The notes under the pieces: generated by a model
The model's database searches: none
Told to the model about the DNA's origin: nothing
Seen by the model: only the letters and a program-made list of their open reading frames with translations
Part shown: piece by piece, positions 8,288-16,539 of the stretch
Position numbering within the stretch: position 1 is the stretch's first letter
How the letters are laid out: each line of letters starts with the position of its first letter
Program-made: the position numbers and the translations under genes
DNA from: Halomonas saccharevitans
Lineage (GTDB): Bacteria; Pseudomonadota; Gammaproteobacteria; Pseudomonadales; Halomonadaceae
NCBI RefSeq assembly: GCF_900116405.1
Contig: NZ_FPAQ01000003.1
Span: forward strand, 124,001-188,000
Reading direction: 5' to 3'
DNA length: 64,000 bases

Positions 8288-9361
8288 ATGACCCACCGCA
8301 TCGCGGTCATCCCCGGCGACGGCATCGGCAAGGAGGTGATGCCCGAGGGGCTGCGCGCCCTCGAGGCCGCCGCCGAGCGCTTCGGTATCGACCTTGCCCT
8401 CGAGCCCTTCGACTTCGCCAGCTGCGACTACTATCTGGCGCACGGCCAGATGCTGCCCGACGACTGGTTCGAGCGACTCAAGGACCATGACGCCATCTTC
8501 TACGGCGCCGTGGGCTGGCCGGAGACGGTGCCCGACCACGTCTCGCTGTGGGGCTCGCTGCTGCAGTTCCGCCGCCGCTTCGACCAGTACGTCAACCTGC
8601 GCCCGTGCAGGCTGCTGCCGGGGGTGAAGAGCCCGTTGGCCGGCCGCGCGCCCGGCGACATCGACTTCTACGTGGTGCGCGAGAACACCGAGGGCGAGTA
8701 CTCCAGCGTCGGCGGCCGGATGTTCGAGGGCACCGAGCGCGAGGTGGTGATCCAGGAGACGGTGATGACCCGCACCGGGGTCGACCGGGTGCTGGCCTAC
8801 GCCTATGAGCTGGCGGCGAGCCGCCCGCGAAAGACGCTCACCTCGGCCACCAAGTCCAATGGCATCGCCATCACCATGCCCTGGTGGGACGAGCGGGTGA
8901 AGGCGGTGGGCGAGCGCTACCCCGAGGTCTCGGTGCAGGCGTTCCACATCGATATCCTGGCGGCCAACTTCGTGATGCACCCCGACTGGTTCGACGTGGT
9001 GGTGGCGAGCAACCTGTTCGGCGACATCCTCTCCGACCTGGGGCCGGCCTGCACCGGCACCATCGGCGTGGCGCCCTCGGCCAACATCAACCCCGACGGC
9101 GCCTTCCCGAGCCTCTTCGAGCCGGTGCACGGCAGCGCCCCGGACATCGCCGGGCAAGGCATCGCCAACCCCATCGGCCAGATCTGGTCGGCCGCCATGA
9201 TGCTCGAGCACCTCGGCCACGGGGAGGCCGGCGCGGCCATCGTCGCGGCCTTCGAGGCGGTGCTCGCCGAGGGGGATCCGGCGGTACTGACGCCGGACGT
9301 CGGCGGCCGTGGCACCACCGAGACCCTCGGCCGCGCCATCGCCGAGCGCATCAGCGGCTGA
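8288..9361 (+). CDS. dmlA: D-malate / tartrate dehydrogenase (decarboxylating, NAD-dependent)
   Basis: 357 residues of the isocitrate/isopropylmalate dehydrogenase superfamily, very close over its whole length to E. coli DmlA as I remember it: IPGDGIGKEV at the start, GAVGWPETVPDHVSLWGSLL, VVRENTEGEYSS, and the metal-binding aspartates in SNLFGDILSDLGPACTGTIG. It oxidises and decarboxylates D-malate (and tartrate) to pyruvate using NAD and a divalent metal. AGGAG lies 7 bases before ATG 8288, and TAGACT at 8248-8253 may be its -10 box. No transporter or regulator for D-malate is adjacent. Confidence 0.9.
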   Translation: MTHRIAVIPGDGIGKEVMPEGLRALEAAAERFGIDLALEPFDFASCDYYLAHGQMLPDDWFERLKDHDAIFYGAVGWPETVPDHVSLWGSLLQFRRRFDQYVNLRPCRLLPGVKSPLAGRAPGDIDFYVVRENTEGEYSSVGGRMFEGTEREVVIQETVMTRTGVDRVLAYAYELAASRPRKTLTSATKSNGIAITMPWWDERVKAVGERYPEVSVQAFHIDILAANFVMHPDWFDVVVASNLFGDILSDLGPACTGTIGVAPSANINPDGAFPSLFEPVHGSAPDIAGQGIANPIGQIWSAAMMLEHLGHGEAGAAIVAAFEAVLAEGDPAVLTPDVGGRGTTETLGRAIAERISG

Positions 9362-9392
9362 CGATCGGACACCCCGATGACGGGTGGACCGG

Positions 9393-10283
9393 TCAGGCCT
9401 TTCGCCACCCTCCCTCGAGGATGCGCACCCGATCCGCGGCCAGGTTGTCGCCCAGGTTGCGCCCCATCTCGACGAAGGCCTCGCCGAAGATCAGCGACGG
9501 CCCCGGCAGAGTGGGCGGCGTTGGGCATGACGCCTGCGGCGCATCGCTCGCCTCTCGGCGGCCGTGCTTGCGCCGCCAGTCGAGCGCCGACTTGGAGACG
9601 TCGTGCACCGTCTCCGATACGAAGCCGCCCGCGGCGAGCAGGCGTTCCAGGGCCTCGCGGGAGCGCAGGTGGCTGGTCGCGACCTCGCGCGCCCAGGGCA
9701 CCGGCAGCCGCAGCGGCGAGTCATTGTCGCCCGCCACCGGCTCGTGCAGCAGCACCCGGCCGCCCGGCACCAGCAGGCGCCGCCACTCGGCCAGCACCGT
9801 CGCCGCGTCAGGCATGTTCATCAGCGCATGCTGGCACCAGACGACATCCATACTGGCCTCCGGCAGCGGTACCCGCGCAGCGTCGGCGCACAGGAAGCGC
9901 GTGCGCTCAGCGTAGCCGGTGGCGCGGCTCAGCCAGGCGGCCACCTCGACGAAGGCGGGAGTGATGTCGAGCCCCGTCACCTCACTGCCGAACTCCGCGG
10001 CCAGCAGGCGGCTCGCCCCGCCGGTGCCGCAGCCCACATCGAGCACCCGCTGGCCGGGCGTAAGACCACCGAGTGCCGCCAGCGACCGGCTGGCCCGCCG
10101 CCCGCCCAGATGCAGCTGATCGATGCCGGCGATCTCGTCGAGGGTCAGCCGCTCTGGATCGCACCCCGCCGCGCGAAAGGCGTCGCGCAGACGGGCCGGC
10201 AGGCTTTGCCTGCCGGCGGCGCGGGGCGCATCATAATGGGCAATGAAGGGGCGGGCGGCGAAGCGATCCACGGGGTCGGTCAT
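9393..10283 (-). CDS. Class I SAM-dependent methyltransferase
   Basis: 296 residues with motif I VLDVGCGTGG at 80-89, followed by acidic loop residues GLDITP and DVVWCQHALMNM, the typical methyltransferase-11 arrangement. The segment IDQLHLGGRRASRSLA before motif I resembles a region in glycine/sarcosine-type N-methyltransferases, so a small amine acceptor is possible but unproven. ATG 10283 is preferred over an upstream in-frame ATG because the family similarity begins there. TAGACT on this strand at 10342-10337 may be its -10 box. Confidence 0.8.
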   Translation of the reverse strand: MTDPVDRFAARPFIAHYDAPRAAGRQSLPARLRDAFRAAGCDPERLTLDEIAGIDQLHLGGRRASRSLAALGGLTPGQRVLDVGCGTGGASRLLAAEFGSEVTGLDITPAFVEVAAWLSRATGYAERTRFLCADAARVPLPEASMDVVWCQHALMNMPDAATVLAEWRRLLVPGGRVLLHEPVAGDNDSPLRLPVPWAREVATSHLRSREALERLLAAGGFVSETVHDVSKSALDWRRKHGRREASDAPQASCPTPPTLPGPSLIFGEAFVEMGRNLGDNLAADRVRILEGGWRKA

Positions 10284-10448
10284 GGCGATGTCCTGACGGC
10301 AGGCTGACGGCGTGATGAGAAACAAGGAGCACCGCCAGTCTATCCGCCGCCGGCCGCGCGCCCCATCGTGCAAAGGTCACAGCTACCGGCCCTGGCCGCC
10401 GTTTCCCGACCGTTCTCTCGAACGCCCTTCGACAAGGAGTCATCCGCG

Positions 10449-10988
10449 ATGTCCCGACCGCTGATCACCACGGCCCTGCTGGGGCTCGGCCTCGCCGGCT
10501 GCACCGGCCTGCCCGAGGGCACCCGCGCCGTCACCGGCTTCACGCTAGACCGCTACCTCGGCCAGTGGTACGAGATCGCCCGCCTGGACCACTCCTTCGA
10601 GGAGGGGCTGGACTGCGTGACCGCCGACTACTCGCGGCGCGAGGAAAGCGGCGTGCGGGTGATCAATCGCGGCGTGGACCTCGCCGCCGGGGAGGAAAAC
10701 GTCGCCGAGGGCAAGGCCTACCCGATCGGCGAGCCGGGACAGGGGCGGCTGAAGGTGAGCTTCTTCGGCCCCTTCTATGCCGGCTACAACGTGCTCGCGC
10801 TGGACGAGGCGTACGACTGGGCCCTGGTGGCCGGTCCCGACCGCGACTACCTGTGGATCCTCTCGCGCACGCCGGACATGGAGCCGGCCACCTACCAGAC
10901 GCTTGTCGAGCGCGCCCGGGCGCTCGACTTCCCGGTGGAGGGGCTAATCGAGGTGGAGCAGGGCGAGGCCTGCGCCGCCTGGCGCTGA
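10449..10988 (+). CDS. blc: Outer-membrane lipocalin (Blc family lipoprotein)
   Basis: 179 residues, essentially the length of E. coli Blc (177). A lipoprotein signal ends in the lipobox LAGC, with C18 the lipidated cysteine, and the lipocalin signature G-Q-W-Y-E-I-A-R follows at about residue 40. Blc-type lipocalins sit on the inner leaflet of the outer membrane and bind fatty acids or lysophospholipids, often under stress. ATG 10449 is preceded by AAGGAG. It is separated from the next gene by about 115 bases and is probably monocistronic. Confidence 0.9.
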   Translation: MSRPLITTALLGLGLAGCTGLPEGTRAVTGFTLDRYLGQWYEIARLDHSFEEGLDCVTADYSRREESGVRVINRGVDLAAGEENVAEGKAYPIGEPGQGRLKVSFFGPFYAGYNVLALDEAYDWALVAGPDRDYLWILSRTPDMEPATYQTLVERARALDFPVEGLIEVEQGEACAAWR

Positions 10989-11104
10989 GGGAAGTTTCAC
11001 TCTGGGTCCCGCCACTTTCATCCGACCGACGCGAGGCCTTGAGTCCATGGGGCGCTGACGGGAAGGTGTCGACCATCACCATCATGCCAACAACAGGTGC
11101 CCGC

Positions 11105-11932
11105 ATGCCCTCCGAGATGAGCCTCGAGCAGTTCTTCGCCCGCCTCTGGGACGACTATACCGCCATGACGCCCCAGGCGAGCCGCATCCACGATGCCCTG
11201 GTCGCCGACGGCGAGACCATCGTCAACGACCACGTGGCCTTTCGCACCTTCGACCGCGGGCCGATCCGCCTGGCCGACCTGGAGCCGCACCTGCTGGCGC
11301 TGGGCTACACCCGCCTGGAGCCCTACGACTTCGAGGCCAAGAAGCTGCGCGCCTGGGGCTACCTGCCGCCCCGCGACGACCAGCCGCGGGTCTTCCTCTC
11401 GGAGCTGAAGTGCGACGAGCTCTCCGCTCCCACCCAGGCGATCATCGATGACCTGGTGGCCCAGATCGACCCCGCCCGAATCGCCTCGCCCGAGGTGATG
11501 TGGGCCGGCCGCCTCTGGGAGGCGCCGAGCTGGGAAGCCTACAACACCCTGGCCGAGGAGAGCGAGTACGCCGCCTGGCTGTCGATCATCGGGCTGCGCG
11601 CCAACCACTTCACCATCAGCGTCAACCAGCTGCGCCACACCCCCACCCTGGCGTCGCTGCTGGAGAAGGTCGAGTCCCTGGGGCTTTCCATCAACACCTC
11701 CGGCGGGCGCATCAAGGGCTCACCCGAGGTGCTGCTGGAGCAGGCCTCGACGCTGGCCGACCGCATGCCCTTCACCTTCGCCGGCGGCCGGGTCGAGGAG
11801 ATCCCCACCTGCTACTACGAGTTCGCCCGCCGCTATGCCGACGCCGAGGGCCGGCTCTATCAGGGCTTCGTCGCCGCCAGCGCCGACCGGATCTTCGAAT
11901 CCACCGACGTGCGTCGCGACCATGCTCTCTGA
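11105..11932 (+). CDS. DUF1338 protein (2-oxoadipate dioxygenase/decarboxylase-like)
   Basis: About 275 residues of the DUF1338 family, which includes HglS of Pseudomonas (2-oxoadipate to D-2-hydroxyglutarate in lysine breakdown) and E. coli YdcJ. Visible candidate metal ligands are H43 (NDHVAFRTF), the histidine in RANHFTISVNQL and the glutamate in TCYYEFARRY. This is the short form; HglS and YdcJ are about 450 residues, so the substrate may differ. Start is uncertain: ATGs at 11084, 11105 and 11117 are in frame and none has a strong ribosome-binding site. Its last 11 bases overlap astE, implying translational coupling. Confidence 0.75.
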   Translation: MPSEMSLEQFFARLWDDYTAMTPQASRIHDALVADGETIVNDHVAFRTFDRGPIRLADLEPHLLALGYTRLEPYDFEAKKLRAWGYLPPRDDQPRVFLSELKCDELSAPTQAIIDDLVAQIDPARIASPEVMWAGRLWEAPSWEAYNTLAEESEYAAWLSIIGLRANHFTISVNQLRHTPTLASLLEKVESLGLSINTSGGRIKGSPEVLLEQASTLADRMPFTFAGGRVEEIPTCYYEFARRYADAEGRLYQGFVAASADRIFESTDVRRDHAL

Positions 11933-12908
11933 GTGGCTGGACCAGGCGCTGGACGGGCGGGCCGCCACGCCGTCCGAGGGGCGCCTGCCCGGCGGACGCT
12001 ACCGGCTGCTCGCCCCCGGCGTGCTCGAGCTCTCGCCGGATACCTGCGCCGCCGAGGCCCGAGCGAGCGTGCTCTCGGTGGGCATCCACGGCAACGAGAC
12101 CGCGCCCATCGAGCTCGTGGGCGCGGTCCTCGCACGGCTCGAGGCGGGCCTGCTGCGCCTGGGCGCGCCGCTGCTGGTGATGCTCGGCCACCCCGAGGCG
12201 ATCCGGCGCGGCGAACGCTTCGTCACGACCAACCTCAACCGGCTGTTCCGGCGCGACCTCGTGGAGGCCGGCGACGAGCCCGACCGGGCCCGGGCGCTGA
12301 TGGCCGAGGTGGACGCCTTCTATGGCCGTCACGCCTCGCTTGCCCCGCTGCACTACGACCTGCACACGGCGATCCGCGACAGCCGCTTCCCGCGCTTCGT
12401 GGTCGAGCCCTTCGGCGAGACGCCGACGGCGCAGGAACAGTGGCGCTGGCTGGCCGCCGCCGACATCCAGGCGGTGCTCCACCAGCACCGGCACAGCTGG
12501 ACCTTCTCGCACTACTCGAAGCACTACCACGGGGCGGCGGCCTTCACCCTGGAGCTGGGCCGCGCCCTGCCCTTCGGCGCCAACGATCTCGCCCCGCTGG
12601 CGCCCATGGGCCGGCTGCTCGAGGCGCTGGTCGAGGGCCGGGCGCCCGAGGGCGCCGACCCGGCCGGCATGGCCTTCTTCCGCGCCGAGCACGAGCTGAT
12701 GCGCCACGCCCCGGACTTCCGGCTCTGCTTCCCCGACGACACGCCGAACTTCACCGAATTCGCGCCGGGCACCCGGCTCGCCGAAGACGCCAGCGCCGGC
12801 GCCTTCGACGTCGGCGAGACGCCGCTGTCGGTGGTCTTTCCCAATGCCGACGTCGAGATCGGCGCCCGGGCGGCGCTGCTGGTGGTTCCGAGCCCACCGC
12901 CGACCTGA
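11922..12908 (+). CDS. astE: Succinylglutamate desuccinylase
   Basis: 328 residues, the usual AstE length. Zinc ligands of the AstE/AspA fold are H56 and E59 in GIHGNETAP and H148 in HYDLHTAIR. The enzyme performs the last step of the arginine succinyltransferase pathway, releasing glutamate and succinate. The other ast genes (astC, A, D, B) are not in the window. The gene overlaps the DUF1338 gene upstream and is followed, after 349 bases, by a basic amino-acid type ABC transporter, which supports a role in arginine or ornithine catabolism. Confidence 0.9.
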   Translation: MLSEWLDQALDGRAATPSEGRLPGGRYRLLAPGVLELSPDTCAAEARASVLSVGIHGNETAPIELVGAVLARLEAGLLRLGAPLLVMLGHPEAIRRGERFVTTNLNRLFRRDLVEAGDEPDRARALMAEVDAFYGRHASLAPLHYDLHTAIRDSRFPRFVVEPFGETPTAQEQWRWLAAADIQAVLHQHRHSWTFSHYSKHYHGAAAFTLELGRALPFGANDLAPLAPMGRLLEALVEGRAPEGADPAGMAFFRAEHELMRHAPDFRLCFPDDTPNFTEFAPGTRLAEDASAGAFDVGETPLSVVFPNADVEIGARAALLVVPSPPPT

Positions 12909-12978
12909 TCGCGTGCCCCCGGCTGGGGGCCGTGCCCGACCCTCATCGCAGACAATAACAACAGACAGGAGACGCCCC

Positions 12979-13062
12979 ATGACCCGTGCCCCTCGCCCCC
13001 AGAATCACGCTTGGCTCATCGCGACAACGCGGCCCGCTGCCGGATCGTCTCCGGCCTGTTAG
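12979..13062 (+). CDS. Possible 27-residue leader peptide upstream of the amino-acid ABC transporter
   Basis: A short open frame starts at ATG 12979, preceded by ACAGGAGACGCCCC, which is a better ribosome-binding site than many real genes here have, and ends with TAG at 13060-13062. The peptide begins MTRAPRPQNHAWL and contains three arginines. It lies between astE and the transporter ATPase gene, just before the 17-bp repeat array. It may be a regulatory leader, an unannotated small protein, or the remnant of a longer gene; there is no independent evidence that it is translated. Confidence 0.35.
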   Translation: MTRAPRPQNHAWLIATTRPAAGSSPAC

Positions 13063-13077
13063 AATCGCCCCCTTTTT

Positions 13078-13210
13078 GATCGCCGACCCGTGGATCACGG
13101 GCCCGCGTTGATCGCGGACCCGGGTGAATCACGGACCTGCGTCGATCAAGGATCTATGTTGATCACGCAAGTACGCGGTCATAGACCTACGTTGATCGAA
13201 GCCCCGCGCC
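13078..13210 (+). repeat. Degenerate 17-bp tandem repeat array, eight units
   Basis: Eight head-to-tail units begin at 13078, 13093, 13110, 13127, 13144, 13161, 13178 and 13194. Five of the seven full intervals are exactly 17 bases and the other two are 15 and 16. A rough consensus is GATCACGGACCCGCGTT; most units open with GATC and end in CGTT or CGTG. The array ends 47 bases before the ATP-binding protein gene, so it is in the promoter or leader of the transporter operon. No spacer structure is present, so it is not CRISPR. Confidence 0.85.
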
Positions 13211-13257
13211 GGCCGACCCTCGATGCGGCGGACCACCCACGATCTGGAGCCCGTTTC

Positions 13258-14028
13258 ATGGCCGATACCCCGATTCCGCTGGAAGTGCGCAATATCACCA
13301 AGCGCTTCGGCGATACCGAAGTCCTCAAGGGCCTCTCCCTGAAGGCCCACAAGGGCGATGTGATCACCCTGATCGGAGCCTCCGGCTCCGGCAAGAGCAC
13401 CTTCCTGCGCTGCATGAACCTGCTCGAGCAGCCCAACGAGGGCGACCTGATCGTCCACGGCGAGCAGATCCGCTTCAAGGAGACCAAGCACGGCCGCGAG
13501 CCGGCCGACTGGAAGCAGGTCGTCGACATGCGGGCCAAGCTCTCCATGGTCTTCCAGAGCTTCAACCTCTGGGCCCACATGACGCTGCTCGAGAACATCA
13601 TCGAGGCCCCGGTCCACGTGCTCGGCAAGCCCAAGCAGGAGGCGATCGCCCACGCCCGCGAGCTGCTCGAACGGGTCGGCCTGGCCGAGCGTGCCGACTA
13701 CTACCCGGCCCAGATGTCCGGCGGTCAGCAGCAGCGCGGCGCCATCGCCCGGGCGCTGGCCATGGACCCCGAGGTGATGCTGTTCGACGAGCCCACCTCG
13801 GCGCTGGACCCGGAGCTCGTGGGCGACGTCCTCAAGGTGATGCGTGACCTCGCCAAGGAAGGCCGCACCATGATCGTGGTCACCCACGAGATGGCCTTCG
13901 CCCGCGACGTCTCCACCCAGGTGATCTACCTGCACCAGGGGCAGGTCGAGGAGGCCGGGCCGCCCGACGAGGTGCTCGGCAACCCCACCTCCGAGCGCCT
14001 CAAGCAGTTCCTGGCGCCCAAGCACTGA
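13258..14028 (+). CDS. Polar amino-acid ABC transporter, ATP-binding protein (HisP/AotP-like)
   Basis: 256 residues with all ABC motifs: Walker A GASGSGKST starting at residue 40, signature MSGGQQQR from 153, Walker B VMLFDEPTSALD and the switch histidine in VVTHEMAF. Length and sequence match HisP/ArtP/AotP of basic amino-acid importers. It is the first gene of a four-gene operon (ATPase, two permeases, binding protein) and lies downstream of astE, which favours arginine/ornithine as substrate. The 17-bp repeat array occupies its upstream region. Confidence 0.92.
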   Translation: MADTPIPLEVRNITKRFGDTEVLKGLSLKAHKGDVITLIGASGSGKSTFLRCMNLLEQPNEGDLIVHGEQIRFKETKHGREPADWKQVVDMRAKLSMVFQSFNLWAHMTLLENIIEAPVHVLGKPKQEAIAHARELLERVGLAERADYYPAQMSGGQQQRGAIARALAMDPEVMLFDEPTSALDPELVGDVLKVMRDLAKEGRTMIVVTHEMAFARDVSTQVIYLHQGQVEEAGPPDEVLGNPTSERLKQFLAPKH

Positions 14029-14056
14029 TGGGCCGGCCCGGAACAAGGAGAGAGAC

Positions 14057-14761
14057 ATGATCGACCTGCATGGCTACGGCCCGCGCCTCTTCGAGGGCGC
14101 CATGATCACCATCCAGCTGGGGGTGCTGTCGCTGGCTCTGGCCATCGTACTGGGCCTGGTCACCGCCAGCGCCAAGATGTCGCGCAGCTGGGTGGCCCAC
14201 CGCATCGGCACCCTCTACACCACCATCATCCGCGGCGTGCCCGACCTGGTGCTGATGATGCTGCTGTTCTTCGGCGGCCAGATCGGCATCAACCAGATCA
14301 CCGACGCCCTCTACAACCACTTCGGGATCGACATCTTCATCAACGTCAACGAGTTCGTGGCGGGGGTGATCACCATCGGCCTGATCTTCGGCGCCTACAT
14401 GGGCGAGACCTTCCGCGGCGCCTTCCTGGCGGTCGACAGCGGCCAGATCGAGGCGGGCCGCGCCTACGGCATGAACCACTGGCTGGTGTTCCGGCGCATC
14501 CGCTTCCCGCAGATGATGCGTCATGCGATCCCGGGGCTCTCCAACAACTGGATGGTGCTGCTCAAGACCACCGCCCTGGTCTCGGTGATCGGCCTCTCGG
14601 ACATGGTCCGCGTAGCCGCCGAGGCCTCCAAGGCGACCCGCGAGCCGTTCACCTTCATGATCATCGTGGCCGCCATCTATCTGCTGATCGCCAGCGTCTC
14701 CGAGTGGGGCTTCGCGCGGCTGCAGAAACGCTATAACGCCGGCTACCGGGAGGCAGACTGA
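14057..14761 (+). CDS. Amino-acid ABC transporter permease (HisQ/AotQ-like)
   Basis: 234-residue inner-membrane protein with about five membrane segments and the permease EAA loop around EAGRAYGMNHWLVFRRIRFP, where the ATPase docks. AAGGAGAG precedes ATG 14057. Its stop codon overlaps the start of the second permease (TGATG), so the two are translationally coupled and probably form the heterodimeric channel. Confidence 0.92.
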   Translation: MIDLHGYGPRLFEGAMITIQLGVLSLALAIVLGLVTASAKMSRSWVAHRIGTLYTTIIRGVPDLVLMMLLFFGGQIGINQITDALYNHFGIDIFINVNEFVAGVITIGLIFGAYMGETFRGAFLAVDSGQIEAGRAYGMNHWLVFRRIRFPQMMRHAIPGLSNNWMVLLKTTALVSVIGLSDMVRVAAEASKATREPFTFMIIVAAIYLLIASVSEWGFARLQKRYNAGYREAD

Positions 14762-15492
14762 TGGACGCCCTGATGACCTGGCTGGAAACCGCCCTGGCCG
14801 ACAACAGCATCTTCACCCTGCAGACCCTCGGCTACTACGGCGAGGGCCTGGTCACCACCGTGCAGCTGGTGTTCCTGTCGCTGATCATCGGCCTGGTGCT
14901 GGCGGTGCCGCTGGCCATCGGCCGCGGCTCGACGTACCGCTGGGTGAGCCTGCCAATCTTCCTCTACTGCTACGTGTTTCGCGGCACGCCGCTGCTGGTT
15001 CAGCTCTACCTGATCTACTACGGCGTGGTCTTCGTCGACGGCATCCAGGAAACCTGGCTGTGGGTGATCCTCGAGAAGCCCTTCGTGCCGGCGCTGATCG
15101 CCTTCACCCTCAACACCGCGGCCTACACCACCGAGATCTTCCGCGGCGCCATCAAGTCCACGGACCGCGGCGAGATCGAGGCGGCACGGGCCTACGGCAT
15201 GTCCAAGGGGCTGATGCTTCGACGCATCGTGCTGCCCAGCGCCTTTCGTCGAGCCCTGCCGGCCTACGGCAACGAGGTGATCTTCATGCTCCACGCCAGC
15301 GCCATCGCAAGCGTGGTCACCATCATGGATCTCACCGGCGCGGCGCGCTTCGTCTACGCGCGTTTCTACGCGCCCTTCGATGCCTTCCTGTTCGTGGCGG
15401 CGATCTATCTCTGCCTCACCTTCGGCATCCTCTACCTGTTCCGCTACCTGGAAAGGCGGCTGCTGGCGCACCTCAAGCCGGCCAGCGGCTGA
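14761..15492 (+). CDS. Amino-acid ABC transporter permease (HisM/AotM-like)
   Basis: 243-residue second permease, with the EAA loop at IEAARAYGMSKGLMLRRIVLP. The sequence GTPLLVQLYLIYYGVVF is typical of HisM/ArtM proteins. It begins on the last base of the first permease's stop codon. A gap of 143 bases separates it from the binding-protein gene, a spacing that often carries an additional promoter or processing site for the more abundant binding protein. Confidence 0.92.
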   Translation: MDALMTWLETALADNSIFTLQTLGYYGEGLVTTVQLVFLSLIIGLVLAVPLAIGRGSTYRWVSLPIFLYCYVFRGTPLLVQLYLIYYGVVFVDGIQETWLWVILEKPFVPALIAFTLNTAAYTTEIFRGAIKSTDRGEIEAARAYGMSKGLMLRRIVLPSAFRRALPAYGNEVIFMLHASAIASVVTIMDLTGAARFVYARFYAPFDAFLFVAAIYLCLTFGILYLFRYLERRLLAHLKPASG

Positions 15493-15635
15493 CCGTCGAC
15501 GACAAGGAGCGTCAAACAAGCGTTGGAAGCGGGCGCTCGAATCCAGCGCTCGCCCCTTCCGATGGGCCCGATCATCGAATATCGTGGTCGGGTCAGCACC
15601 CACAAGGTGAACGCACCAACAACAGGGAAAACCCC

Positions 15636-16406
15636 ATGAAAATGAATCACCTCCTCAGTCTCGGCGTCATCGGCGCCACCCTGGTCGCCGGCAGCGCCAA
15701 CGCCGAAGTCCGCGACATCCGCATCGGCGTCGACGTGCCCTACGAGCCCATGGAGTTTCGCACCCCCGAGGGCGAGCTGACCGGCTTCGACATCGACCTG
15801 GGCAACGCCCTGTGTGCCGAGATCGGCATCCAGTGCGAGTGGGTCGTGCAGGGCTGGGACGGCATCATCCCCGGCCTGCAGGCGCGCAAGTACGACGCCA
15901 TCATGTCCTCCATGACCATCAACGAGCAGCGTCGCGAGCAGGTGCTGTTCTCCGATCCCTACATCACCCCGCCGTCGGCCTGGTTCGCTCCCGGCGACGT
16001 CGAGATCGGCACCCCGTCCGACGAGACCCTCGAGGGCCTGACCCTCGGCGTGCAGCGCGGCACCCTGCAGGACAACTACGTCACCGACATGTACGGCGAC
16101 GTGGCCGACGTGAACCGCTACGCCACCGCCGACGACATGGTGCTGGACATGGATTCGGGCCGCCTCGACGCCGCCTTCCTCGACTTCCCGATCGGCAAGT
16201 CCACCCTGCTCGACAGCGGAGCCGGCGATTACAAGGTGGTCGGCGAAAAGGTCACCGAGCCCAAGGAGTACTTCGGCGAGGGCTTCGGCATCGCCTTCCG
16301 TCAGCGTGACAAGGAACTGGCCGCCGCCTTCAACGAGGCACTCGCCACGCTCAAGTCCGACGGCACCTACGACGAGATCCACGCGACCTACTTCGGCGAG
16401 GAGTGA
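15636..16406 (+). CDS. Periplasmic amino-acid binding protein (HisJ/ArgT/AotJ-like)
   Basis: 256 residues. A signal peptide runs to the AxA site GSANA, then the SBP_bac_3 fold begins with IRIGVDVPYEPMEF; GWDGIIPGLQARKYDAIMSSM and the arginine in NEQRREQVLFSDPY, which normally binds the amino-acid carboxylate, are present. Substrate is probably arginine, ornithine, lysine or histidine, and astE nearby favours the first two. The leader contains ACCAACAACAGGG, an A-rich element similar to leaders of other catabolic genes in this window. A hairpin follows the gene. Confidence 0.92.
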   Translation: MKMNHLLSLGVIGATLVAGSANAEVRDIRIGVDVPYEPMEFRTPEGELTGFDIDLGNALCAEIGIQCEWVVQGWDGIIPGLQARKYDAIMSSMTINEQRREQVLFSDPYITPPSAWFAPGDVEIGTPSDETLEGLTLGVQRGTLQDNYVTDMYGDVADVNRYATADDMVLDMDSGRLDAAFLDFPIGKSTLLDSGAGDYKVVGEKVTEPKEYFGEGFGIAFRQRDKELAAAFNEALATLKSDGTYDEIHATYFGEE

Positions 16407-16437
16407 ATCGGAAGGCGCTGCACGCGCCTCAGCAAGC

Positions 16438-16462
16438 GACCGGGGCCCCAAGGGCCCCGGTC
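16438..16462 (+). terminator. Strong hairpin after the ABC transporter operon
   Basis: An 11-base perfect stem, GACCGGGGCCC with GGGCCCCGGTC around a CAA loop, starts 31 bases after the binding-protein stop. It lacks a T tract, so it may protect the message 3' end rather than terminate efficiently. Confidence 0.6.
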
Positions 16463-16539
16463 GTGCGTTGGGGCGGGTCTTTACGGCCGATCGTTCAGGC
16501 CGCTCGTTGAAACAAAAGCGCCACGGCTCTCGCGCGGCA

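Noticed and set aside
13078-13210. CRISPR array
   Set aside because: Units are 15-17 bases, contiguous and degenerate, with no spacers and no cas genes nearby.
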